Shown: positions 1-7,663 of the stretch, in pieces
Layout: the number at the start of each line of letters is the position of its first letter
Numbering within the stretch: the first letter of the stretch is position 1
Origin: Acidobacteriota bacterium
GTDB lineage: Bacteria; Acidobacteriota; Vicinamibacteria; Vicinamibacterales; UBA2999
Length of the DNA stretch: 43,866 bases
NCBI GenBank assembly: GCA_016190945.1
Contig: JACPPO010000129.1
Span: 1-43,866, forward strand
Direction: 5' to 3'
The notes under the pieces: generated by a model
Told to the model about the DNA's origin: nothing
What the model saw: only the letters and a program-made list of their open reading frames with translations
Databases searched by the model: none
Program-made: the position numbers and the translations under genes

Positions 1-2
1 GG

Positions 3-68
3 GCCGATCCGCGCGCCGAAGGGGGCATCTTCGCCCGGCTGGAGGAGCTGTTACACGCCCTGGGTTAA
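3..68 (+). CDS. C-terminal tail of an upstream gene (partial), ...ADPRAEGGIFARLEELLHALG*; possibly the C-terminus of a large upstream protein
   Basis: Open reading frame from the window edge ending in TAA at 66..68, just upstream of the SurA-like gene. Confidence 0.4.
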   Translation, partial: ADPRAEGGIFARLEELLHALG

Positions 69-72
69 GATA

Positions 73-1146
73 TTGATTTTCAAGGGATTGTCCATGATGA
101 ACCGACGCGCCGCCCTCTCCGTTGTCCTGCTGGCCGCCCTGGCGTCGGTCCCGACCGGGGCGGAAATCATCGAGCAGGTCCTGGTGAACGTGAACGGCGA
201 CATTCTGACCAAGACCGAGTTCGAGCAGCGGCAAGTCGCCGTGCTGCGTACCCGGCCGGAGCTCGGCAATGTGACCCCCGACAGCCCTGAGCTGAAACGG
301 GCGATCGGCGAGGTGACGCCACAGCTGATCCTGGACGCCGTCGACGAGTTGCTCCTGATTCAGCGTGGGCGCGAACTGGGCTTGGCGCTCGGCGACGAGC
401 AGTTCAACAGCATCGTTGAAAACATCAAGAAGTCCAACAACCTGGAGGATGAGGCGCAATTCCAGGCGGCCCTCAAACAGGAAGGCATGACCATGGCGGA
501 CCTGCGGCGGTCGCTCGAACGCCAGATGCTTGCGTCGGAAGCGCAGCGGCGGGACGTAGTCGACAAGATCAGCGTGACGGAGGCCGAAGCTCAGGCCTAT
601 TACAAGGCGCACAAACAGGAATTCACGACGCCCTCCGAGATCACGCTGCGCGAGATCCTCGTCGAGGTGCCCGTCAGCGACCGCGGCGTCAACGTTGCCG
701 AGGATGATGCGGCACGGGCAGAGACCGAGGAGATCCGCAAGCGGCTGCTGGCGGCTGAGCCGTTCGCGCGCCTGGCTGCGGAGGTGTCCGACGCGCCGTC
801 GAAAGCCAATGGCGGCCTGATTGGACCCATCAACCGCGAGGAGCTGGCGGAGGGGCTGAAGGCCCAGCTCGATCGGATGAAGGTGGGCGATCTCACCGAG
901 GTCATGCGGACGCCGCGCGGGTACCAGATCCTGAAACTGGAATCGCGGAGCGAGACAAAGATTCGCACCTTCGATGAGGCGCGCGGCGACATCAGCAACA
1001 AGGTCGGCGAGTCGAAGATGACCGGCGAGCGCCTGAAGTACCTCGAGCGGCTTCGCGCCCAGGCGACGATTACCTGGCGGAACGACGAGCTGAAGAGGGC
1101 GTACGAACAGGCGCTGGCCGCGAGACAGAAGGCGCTGGCGGGATGA
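73..1146 (+). CDS. SurA-like periplasmic peptidyl-prolyl cis-trans isomerase (SurA_N + PpiC/rotamase); true start may be 94 or 97
   Basis: Signal peptide, SurA-type N-terminus (EIIEQVLVNVNGDILTKTEFEQRQ), parvulin region (EITLREILVEVP...GGLIGPINREELAEGLKAQLDRMKVGDLTEVMRTPRGYQILKLE). Confidence 0.88.
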   Translation: MIFKGLSMMNRRAALSVVLLAALASVPTGAEIIEQVLVNVNGDILTKTEFEQRQVAVLRTRPELGNVTPDSPELKRAIGEVTPQLILDAVDELLLIQRGRELGLALGDEQFNSIVENIKKSNNLEDEAQFQAALKQEGMTMADLRRSLERQMLASEAQRRDVVDKISVTEAEAQAYYKAHKQEFTTPSEITLREILVEVPVSDRGVNVAEDDAARAETEEIRKRLLAAEPFARLAAEVSDAPSKANGGLIGPINREELAEGLKAQLDRMKVGDLTEVMRTPRGYQILKLESRSETKIRTFDEARGDISNKVGESKMTGERLKYLERLRAQATITWRNDELKRAYEQALAARQKALAG

Positions 1147-1637
1147 TCGACGCGCCGTGGTTCGCACTCTGGACGCGCTCGCGGCACGAGCAGGTTGTTC
1201 GCCAGCAGCTCGAACAGAAGCGGATTGAAGCGTTTCTGCCCACGGTCATGAAGTGGAGCCGCTGGAAGGATCGCAAGAAACAAATCGACTGGCCGCTCTT
1301 CCCCGGGTACTGCTTCGCGCGCTTCGATCCCCGCGATCGCCTGCCGGTCCTGAAGTGCACCGGCGTCGTGAACATCGTCTCGTTTGAAAGTGAGCCCGCC
1401 GCGATTCCTGAGCACGAGATCGAAAGCATCCGGCAGCTGGTCGAAAGCGATCTCGCTTACGATCCGTGCCCGATGATTCGCGAGGGGATGATGGTGGAGG
1501 TCATGCATGGTCCGCTCAAAGGCGTCGTCGGCCGCCTCGTTCGCAAGGGTGCACACGCGCGGCTCGTCCTGACGGTCGACCTGATCGGCCAGGCGGTCAG
1601 CGTGGAGGTGGACGCCGCCGACGTCCGCGCGTACTGA
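1143..1637 (+). CDS. NusG/RfaH/UpxY-like transcription elongation/antitermination factor
   Basis: NGN-type start (WFALWTRSRHEQVVRQQLEQKRIEAFLPT), LFPGYCFARFD, KOW-like HGPLKGVVGRLVRKG; overlaps previous stop. Confidence 0.85.
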   Translation: MIDAPWFALWTRSRHEQVVRQQLEQKRIEAFLPTVMKWSRWKDRKKQIDWPLFPGYCFARFDPRDRLPVLKCTGVVNIVSFESEPAAIPEHEIESIRQLVESDLAYDPCPMIREGMMVEVMHGPLKGVVGRLVRKGAHARLVLTVDLIGQAVSVEVDAADVRAY

Positions 1638-2671
1638 TGAAAATCGGCAACGTCACGCTCGCGTCTCCGTTCGTTGTCGCGCCCATGGCTGGCATGACCG
1701 ACAGCGCGTTCCGCCGCCTCGTCAAGCGCCACGGCGGATGCGGTCTCGTTGTCACGGAGATGGTGTCGTCCGAGGGCCTGGTCCGCGGCATCGATCGAAC
1801 CCTCGAGTACGCCGAGTACACCGAGGAGGAACGTCCCGTTTCCATTCAGATTTTCGGCGGCGATCCGGCCAAGATGGCTGCCGCCGCCCAGATCGTCGAG
1901 GGCATGGGCGCCGACATCGTTGACGTCAATATGGGGTGCCCCGTGCCCAAGATCGCCAAGCACAGCGCCGGGTGCAGCCTGATGCGCGAACCGGGGCACG
2001 CGGCGAGCGTCATCGACGCGATGGTGAAAGCGGTCAACATTCCTGTCACCGTCAAGATGCGCGCCGGCTGGAACGACAGCGCACGCAATGCGCCGGAACT
2101 CGCCAAGAGGGTGCAGGATTCCGGCGCCGCCGCCGTGTCGATCCACGGCCGGACCGCCGAGCAGTCCTACAGCGGTGTCGCGGACTGGGAGCTGGTCTCG
2201 CGCGTGGCGAATGCACTGACGATTCCCGTGCTCGGCAGCGGCGACTGCATCGAGCCGGAGCAGGTGGTCGACCGTATGGCGGCCGGCGTCAGCGGGGTGC
2301 TCGTGGGCCGGGGCGTGCTGCGCAATCCCTGGGTCCTCGCGCAAGCCGCGGATATCTCGGCCGACCGGCCGCCTCGCCGGGTCACGCTGCGCGAACGCGG
2401 CCGGTTCCTCTGTGATTACATCGAGCTGCTTCTGAACGAGCGGGTCGACGAGGGAAAAGGGTTCCGGCACTTCGCCCCAGGCACCGCCGCCGGCGTCGCG
2501 CGCGGGCGCGACCGATGGGTGATCAACAAGGTGCGCGCGCTGTGTGCGTGGTATTCGAAGGGCTTCGCCGGCGGGTCGTATCTTCGCACGCGCGTCAACA
2601 CCGCGGCGAGCCTCGGAGAACTGCTGGAGATCGTCGACGAGTTCTTCTTCGCGGTCCCCGTCGCGTCTTGA
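1637..2671 (+). CDS. dusB: tRNA-dihydrouridine synthase, DusB family
   Basis: APMAGMTDSAFRRL, QIFGGDP, VDVNMGCPVPKI, VTVKMRAGW, IHGRTAEQSYSG; ATG at 1637 overlaps stop of 1143..1637 (TGATG). The listed ORF start at 1466 is too far upstream. Confidence 0.92.
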   Translation: MKIGNVTLASPFVVAPMAGMTDSAFRRLVKRHGGCGLVVTEMVSSEGLVRGIDRTLEYAEYTEEERPVSIQIFGGDPAKMAAAAQIVEGMGADIVDVNMGCPVPKIAKHSAGCSLMREPGHAASVIDAMVKAVNIPVTVKMRAGWNDSARNAPELAKRVQDSGAAAVSIHGRTAEQSYSGVADWELVSRVANALTIPVLGSGDCIEPEQVVDRMAAGVSGVLVGRGVLRNPWVLAQAADISADRPPRRVTLRERGRFLCDYIELLLNERVDEGKGFRHFAPGTAAGVARGRDRWVINKVRALCAWYSKGFAGGSYLRTRVNTAASLGELLEIVDEFFFAVPVAS

Positions 2672-2706
2672 TCAGGCGGCGTTCGCGGCTTCTGTCCCCC
2701 CGCTCG

Positions 2707-2785
2707 GCCCAACATTGGCGATGACCCGCGCCGCGCGGGGCCCAGGAGAAGCCCGCGCGGCGTCGGGTCCATCGCCTTGTTGTCA
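2707..2785 (-). other. attC-like recombination site (integron cassette-type imperfect dyad)
   Basis: Minus strand: TGACAACAAGGCGATGGACCCGACGCCGCGCGGG...CCCGCGCGGCGCGGGTCATCGCCAATGTTGGGC. Right core GTTGGGC matches GTTRRRY; arms pair except for two extra bases (G, A) on the left arm. Confidence 0.55.
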
Positions 2786-2790
2786 GAACC

Positions 2791-2828
2791 GGTTTCATAA
2801 CTCACTCGGGCCCCGCGGTTATGAAACC
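2791..2828. repeat. Inverted repeat GGTTTCATAAC-(16 nt)-GTTATGAAACC
   Basis: Perfect 11-bp arms at 2791..2801 and 2818..2828 upstream of the hicB-like gene. Confidence 0.85.
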
Positions 2829-2874
2829 ACTTCTAGCTAGCTAGACAGCCGGCCCGAATGGTACAGTACGCCGC

Positions 2875-3081
2875 GTGACGTTCATGATCGAACTCGAACG
2901 TGAGGATGATGGTCGCTGGCTGGCAGAAGTGCCTACGCTCGCTGGCGTCATGTGCCACGGCCAGGACCGCGATGAAGCCGTCGCGCGCGTTCAGGCTCTC
3001 GCCCTCCGTGTGATTGCCGAGCGCCTAGAACACCGCGAGGCGCCCGCCGAGCTCCTGAATGTGTCGTTCCGCGCAGCTTGA
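2875..3081 (+). CDS. HicB-family antitoxin-like small protein
   Basis: MIELEREDDGRWLAEVPTLAGVMCHGQDRDEAVARVQALALRVIAERLE matches the short HicB domain pattern. Confidence 0.75.
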   Translation: MTFMIELEREDDGRWLAEVPTLAGVMCHGQDRDEAVARVQALALRVIAERLEHREAPAELLNVSFRAA

Positions 3082-3110
3082 GTAGACTCCCATTCAGACA
3101 ACTATCTCGG

Positions 3111-4589
3111 ATGGCCGCTCCCTCGCTGCCGCAAAAGACGTTCGATCGCTCCATCGTCGACGGTCCCCTCCGTCCAGCCGTCTGGCGCCTTGCGTGGCCG
3201 ACGATGCTGCAGAACCTGATTGCCGGGCTCCAGGGCATCATCGACCACGCGATGGTCGGCCACTTCGTCGGCTACACCGCCAATGCCGCCATCGGCGTGA
3301 GCTGGCAGATCGTTATCGTCGTTATCGTTTTTGCCGTTTCGGTGTTCACCGGCATGGCCGTCCTTGTGGCGCGGTTTGCGGGCGCGAACGAGCCCGACAA
3401 GGTCAACCGCGTCGTCTATCAGGCGTTCCTCACAGCGGCGGGTCTCTCCGTTCTGCTCGGCGCCGCGGGATGGATCGCCGCGCCCGCCCTTCTCAACCTG
3501 GTGAATGCCGCACCCGATGTGCACGCGGAGGCGCTGCCGTTCCTACGCGCGATGTTCCTCGGGTTCATCGGCATGATGATGTTCTTCATGCTGAGCGGTG
3601 CCTTCCGCGCTGCCGGCGATCCCCACACGCCACTGCGTCTGGGCGTGGCGATGACGGTGCTCACCATCGCCTTCAACGTGCTGCTCATCCCGGCATTGGG
3701 CACGGTTGGTGCGGCGTACGGAACCATCGGGAGCAGCTGTCTCGTGTCTGCGTACGGCATCTGGCGGCTGATGCGCCCGGAATCGGTGATTCATTTCGCG
3801 CGCGGCATGAATCTTGGGCCCGACTTCAGCATCATCCGCGCGCTGTTCAAGTTCGGCCTGCCGACCGGCGTGCAGGGGATCGCCATGAACGTGGGAGGCG
3901 TCCTGCTGCTGCGGTTCATCGGATCCCTCGAAGAGAGCGCGGCGGCCCAGGCAGCTTACGCGGTCGGCTACACGGAGCTGTTCTCGCTGATCACCTGGAC
4001 CTCTGTCGGCCTGATGGGCGCGGCCGCCACCGTCGCGGGCCAGAATCTTGGCGCCCGCAACCCGGAGCGCGCGATCGAAGGCGTGCGCGTCGCCTCACAC
4101 ATCGGACTTGTAGTGGCCGCGGTGGTGGGCGCCATGTTCCTGCTCATCCCACGGTACTTGCTCGCCGTGTTCGGCATGACCGACATGCTGGTGATCGATA
4201 TCGGGGAGGCCCTTCTTCGGTACCTGAGCGTCTCCGGCTTATTCATCACCGTCGCCCTCAGCTATACGGGCGGGCTTCAGGGGACCGGCGACACGCGGAG
4301 TCCCCTGTATATCTCGATCCTCTCGCAGGTGGTCGTGCCTCTCGGTCTGTGTACGATTTTTCAGGCGACCACGGGACTCGAGGCGGGATATATCTGGATG
4401 GCGATTCTCGGCGGCCACGTCACCAGGTGCATGCTGAGCGTCGCGCGGTTCAGACAGCAGAAGTGGCGCGGCATCGCGGTGGACATTGGACCAACAAAGC
4501 CACGCCTTGTGACAGTCGAAGCCGAGCTGCCTGGAGCCGAACCTCACATCCCGATGCGCGAAGCGCCCGGTCCGGCGGCCCGATCCTGA
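3111..4589 (+). CDS. MATE family efflux transporter
   Basis: Polytopic; WRLAWPTMLQNLIAGLQGIIDHAMVGHFVG..., GTVGAAYGTIGSS, LQGTGDTRSPLYISILSQ. Confidence 0.9.
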   Translation: MAAPSLPQKTFDRSIVDGPLRPAVWRLAWPTMLQNLIAGLQGIIDHAMVGHFVGYTANAAIGVSWQIVIVVIVFAVSVFTGMAVLVARFAGANEPDKVNRVVYQAFLTAAGLSVLLGAAGWIAAPALLNLVNAAPDVHAEALPFLRAMFLGFIGMMMFFMLSGAFRAAGDPHTPLRLGVAMTVLTIAFNVLLIPALGTVGAAYGTIGSSCLVSAYGIWRLMRPESVIHFARGMNLGPDFSIIRALFKFGLPTGVQGIAMNVGGVLLLRFIGSLEESAAAQAAYAVGYTELFSLITWTSVGLMGAAATVAGQNLGARNPERAIEGVRVASHIGLVVAAVVGAMFLLIPRYLLAVFGMTDMLVIDIGEALLRYLSVSGLFITVALSYTGGLQGTGDTRSPLYISILSQVVVPLGLCTIFQATTGLEAGYIWMAILGGHVTRCMLSVARFRQQKWRGIAVDIGPTKPRLVTVEAELPGAEPHIPMREAPGPAARS

Positions 4590-4604
4590 CCCGCCTCCGC
4601 GAAG

Positions 4605-4667
4605 GTCGGGTCGCTGCGCGACCCGACAAGGCAGCGCTGGCTGGGCGGTCCGCGTCAGCGGACCGCC
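4605..4667. repeat. Two tandem perfect hairpins (REP/BIME-like or terminator)
   Basis: GTCGGGTCGC-TGC-GCGACCCGAC (4605..4627) and GGCGGTCCGC-GTCA-GCGGACCGCC (4644..4667). Confidence 0.75.
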
Positions 4668-4706
4668 CCGGCGAGGCAGGCTCGATAGCGGCGATACAAT
4701 CCAGTT

Positions 4707-6332
4707 GTGTCCGCAGGAATCGTCCGCGTCCCGTTGCCGGTTAACGATGCGAACCTGACGTATCTGCCCGGATCGCCGGAGCGCGCCGCGTTGAAGGCGC
4801 GTCTTGCGGCGATGGCGTCTGAAAGAATCGATATTCCGCTCATCATCGGCGGCCGTGAAATCCGCACGGGCCGTCTGGAGCGGGCGGTGATGCCGCACGA
4901 TCACCGCCACGTGCTCGCGGACTGGCACAAGGCGGACGTACGGCACGTCGAGCAGGCGAAGGCCGCGGCTGCAGCCGCCCGGAGGGAGTGGACGAGCCGG
5001 CCGCTCGAGGATCGAGCCGCCGTCTTCCTTCGCGCCGCGGAGCTCCTGGCCACCACGTGGCGGGCCACGCTGAATGCGGCCACCATGCTGGGCCAGTCGA
5101 AGACGGTCGTTCAGGCCGAGATCGACGCCGCCTCGGAGCTCATCGACTTCTGGCGCTTCAACCCCTCCTTCGCACGGGAGCTGTACTCGGAGCAGCCGAT
5201 CAGCACCCACACCGCGTCGAATCAGATGGAATATCGCCCGCTCGAGGGCTTGGTCTACGCGGTCACGCCGTTCAACTTCACGTCGATTGGCGGAAATCTC
5301 CCGACCGCCCCGGCGCTCATGGGCAACACGGTGATCTGGAAGCCGGCTTCGAGCGCGGTCCTGAGTGGCTACTACATCATGCGTCTCCTCGAGGCGGCGG
5401 GCCTTCCGCCGGGCGTCATCAACTTCGTGCCGGGCGACTCGGTTCAGATCTCCGACATCCTGCTCGACTCGCCGGAGCTTGGAGGTATTCACTTCACCGG
5501 CAGCACGCCCGTCTTTCAGGGGATGTGGAAGAAGGTCGGCGACAACATCGGGCGCTACAGGAGCTATCCGCGGCTCGTCGGCGAAACCGGCGGCAAGGAC
5601 TTCATCATTGCGCATCCGTCGGCGGCGGTCGAGGAGCTTGCCGTTGCGATTGCGCGCGGCAGCTTCGAGTACCAGGGACAGAAGTGCTCTGCCGCAAGCC
5701 GGCTGTACGTCCCGCAGTCGCTGTGGGCCGAGGTCCGCGACCGCGTCGTGGCGATGATGCGCGAGATGAAGATGGGCGACGTTCGCGATTTCAGGAATTT
5801 CGTCGGCGCAGTGATCGACAAGAAGGCCTTCACGAAGATTAGCGGATGCCTTGAAGACGCCCGCCGCAACGCGAGGATCGTTCAAGGTGGGGCCGCGCGC
5901 GACGATCGCGGGTACTTCATCGAGCCCACGCTCGTCGAAACCGCGGATCCCGGCTACCGCCTGATGCGCGAAGAGATTTTCGGACCAGTGGTCGTGGCCT
6001 ACGTCTATGCGGACGCCGCGTGGGAGGAGACTCTGCGGATCGTCGATGAAACGTCTCCCTACGCGCTCACCGGCGCTGTGTTCAGCCGCGATCGCGCAGC
6101 CATCGGTCAGGCGACTTCCATCCTGCGCTACGCCGCCGGCAACTTCTACATCAACGATAAGCCGACCGGCGCCGTCGTCGGCCAGCAGCCGTTTGGCGGT
6201 GCGCGAGGATCGGGCACCAATGACAAGGCAGGGTCGAAAATGAACCTGCTGCGCTGGGTCAGCGCCCGCGCGATCAAGGAGACGTTTTCGCCGCCCCGCG
6301 ATTACAGGTACGGCTGCATGGCCGAGCAGTAG
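4707..6332 (+). CDS. pruA: L-glutamate gamma-semialdehyde (1-pyrroline-5-carboxylate) dehydrogenase
   Basis: Aldehyde dehydrogenase fold: EYRPLEGLVYAVTPFNFTSIGGNLP, GGIHFTGSTPVF, LVGETGGKDF, YQGQKCSAASRLYVP, QQPFGGARGSGTNDKAG. Confidence 0.92.
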   Translation: MSAGIVRVPLPVNDANLTYLPGSPERAALKARLAAMASERIDIPLIIGGREIRTGRLERAVMPHDHRHVLADWHKADVRHVEQAKAAAAAARREWTSRPLEDRAAVFLRAAELLATTWRATLNAATMLGQSKTVVQAEIDAASELIDFWRFNPSFARELYSEQPISTHTASNQMEYRPLEGLVYAVTPFNFTSIGGNLPTAPALMGNTVIWKPASSAVLSGYYIMRLLEAAGLPPGVINFVPGDSVQISDILLDSPELGGIHFTGSTPVFQGMWKKVGDNIGRYRSYPRLVGETGGKDFIIAHPSAAVEELAVAIARGSFEYQGQKCSAASRLYVPQSLWAEVRDRVVAMMREMKMGDVRDFRNFVGAVIDKKAFTKISGCLEDARRNARIVQGGAARDDRGYFIEPTLVETADPGYRLMREEIFGPVVVAYVYADAAWEETLRIVDETSPYALTGAVFSRDRAAIGQATSILRYAAGNFYINDKPTGAVVGQQPFGGARGSGTNDKAGSKMNLLRWVSARAIKETFSPPRDYRYGCMAEQ

Positions 6333-6354
6333 CACCGCGGACACGGCGGGGGTG

Positions 6355-7173
6355 CTATTCGATCTTGACGAGGTCGACGTCGAACACCAGCATGCCGCGC
6401 GGCGAGCCAGGTTCGCCCTTGTAGGCCAGGTCCTGCGGAATCCAGAAGCGCGTCCTCTCACCCTCCACCATGAGCCGCATGCCTTCGGTCCACCCCCGGA
6501 TCACGTCGCCGAGTGCAAGCGTCGCCGGCTTGCCCCGCGCGACGGAGCTGTCGAACATCTTTCCATCCGTCGTCCAACCGGTGTAATGGACGGTGACCCG
6601 GTCCGAGGAAGTCGGCTTGCGCGTTCCTGTCCCGGGTTTGAGGACCCTGTAGGCGAGCCCGGAGGCCATGCGCGTCGCGTCCGCCGGCGGCGCCGCGACA
6701 TCAGGAGGCGCCACCGTGGGAGCACGGCGGGTGTCGAGCAGCTCAATGTCGAAGACGACGGTGCCGGCGGGTCGGCCGGCCTGCCCGTTGTAGGCAAGCT
6801 TCTGAGGCAGCCAGCACCGCCGGGTTTCGCCGACCGTCATCAGCTGCACGCACTCGCGCCATCCCACGAGCGACCGGTTCAATGGAAACATCGACGGCGT
6901 GCCGCGACTCCGCGAGCTGTCGACCATCTGCCCATCAGTCGTCCATGCCGTGTAGTGAACCGTGACGACGTCGGTCGGCGCAGGTTTGTCCGGGCTTGTC
7001 CCCGGGGCGATCGTTCGCGAGGCGAGCCCAGACGCCGTCGTGACCGCATCTGGCGGCGGCGCCGAAACGTCAGCCGGCGCAGCCTGGGTCCCCGGTGTAA
7101 CTGGCGCCTGGGCCGCCAGGGCCGCAGCGGCAACGGCCACGGCAACAGCCATCGCAAGCGTTTTCTGCTTCAT
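6355..7173 (-). CDS. Secreted protein with two tandem FKBP-type PPIase domains
   Basis: Start MKQKTLAMAVAVAVAAAALAAQA (signal peptide); two FKBP repeats: DVVTVHYTAWTTDGQMVDSS... and DRVTVHYTGWTTDGKMFDSS... Confidence 0.88.
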   Translation of the reverse strand: MKQKTLAMAVAVAVAAAALAAQAPVTPGTQAAPADVSAPPPDAVTTASGLASRTIAPGTSPDKPAPTDVVTVHYTAWTTDGQMVDSSRSRGTPSMFPLNRSLVGWRECVQLMTVGETRRCWLPQKLAYNGQAGRPAGTVVFDIELLDTRRAPTVAPPDVAAPPADATRMASGLAYRVLKPGTGTRKPTSSDRVTVHYTGWTTDGKMFDSSVARGKPATLALGDVIRGWTEGMRLMVEGERTRFWIPQDLAYKGEPGSPRGMLVFDVDLVKIE

Positions 7174-7230
7174 CTCATTCCTATCGTACCCCAGCGTCCG
7201 CGGGGGCGGGGACGTCATCCACCCCTCGAC

Positions 7231-7258
7231 GGAACACCGAGGCACCGAGACACCGAGG
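7231..7258. repeat. Left inverted repeat flanking the GxxExxY gene
   Basis: GGAACACCGAGGCACCGAGACACCGAGG; reverse complement of 7633..7659 with one mismatch over 27 bp. Confidence 0.9.
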
Positions 7259-7260
7259 CT

Positions 7261-7632
7261 CTAAATGGCGAGTCTTCGAATACTGGTGCGGAGCAGGGCG
7301 CTATTGAAGTTCATCAGCAACCCAACCGGCAGCTGTAACACCCGCATGTAGGCCAGCGTTTGCGCTTGATGAACTGCGTGCAGGGCTTCCACACTCTTAA
7401 CCTCGATGAGAACGCGATCGGAGACTACAAGGTCGGGACGATACTCGCTGATCAGATGCCCTTTATACAGAACGGGTACTCTGACCTGGCGTTTGTACGC
7501 GAGTTTCGCTTCATTGAGTCCGACGCACAGCGCCTCCTCGTAAGTGGCTTCCAGTAAGCCAGGGCCGAGATGGCGATGCACCTCAATTGCGCATCCGATG
7601 ATCAATCGAGTAAGAGGATCGTGTTCGTACAT
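7261..7632 (-). CDS. GxxExxY family protein (PDDEXK-like)
   Basis: MYEHDPLTRLIIGCAIEVHRHLGPGLLEATYEEALCVGL...YRPDLVVSDRVLIEVKSVEAL; the 7686 start in the ORF track reads through the repeat. Confidence 0.9.
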   Translation of the reverse strand: MYEHDPLTRLIIGCAIEVHRHLGPGLLEATYEEALCVGLNEAKLAYKRQVRVPVLYKGHLISEYRPDLVVSDRVLIEVKSVEALHAVHQAQTLAYMRVLQLPVGLLMNFNSALLRTSIRRLAI

Positions 7633-7659
7633 CTCGGTGCCTCGGTGCCTCGGTGTTCC
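7633..7659. repeat. Right inverted repeat flanking the GxxExxY gene
   Basis: CTCGGTGCCTCGGTGCCTCGGTGTTCC, abutting the start codon (ATG at 7632..7630). Confidence 0.9.
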
Positions 7660-7663
7660 GGGA

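Noticed and set aside
600-1556. 318-aa minus-strand ORF opposite the SurA/NusG-like genes
   Set aside because: Shadow ORF with no domain signature.
1466-1636. N-terminal extension of DusB
   Set aside because: Overlaps the NusG-like gene out of frame; Arg/Gly-rich and not DusB-like.
3194-4744. 516-aa plus-strand ORF overlapping the MATE gene
   Set aside because: Out-of-frame shadow of the MATE transporter, no recognisable domain.
4239-6461. 740-aa minus-strand ORF opposite the P5C dehydrogenase
   Set aside because: Antisense to a clear conserved gene; Arg/Ala/Asp-rich composition typical of high-GC shadow ORFs.
7231-7659. CACCGAG repeats considered as a CRISPR or plain microsatellite
   Set aside because: No unique spacers of regular length; the two arms are inverted around a gene, so not a CRISPR array.
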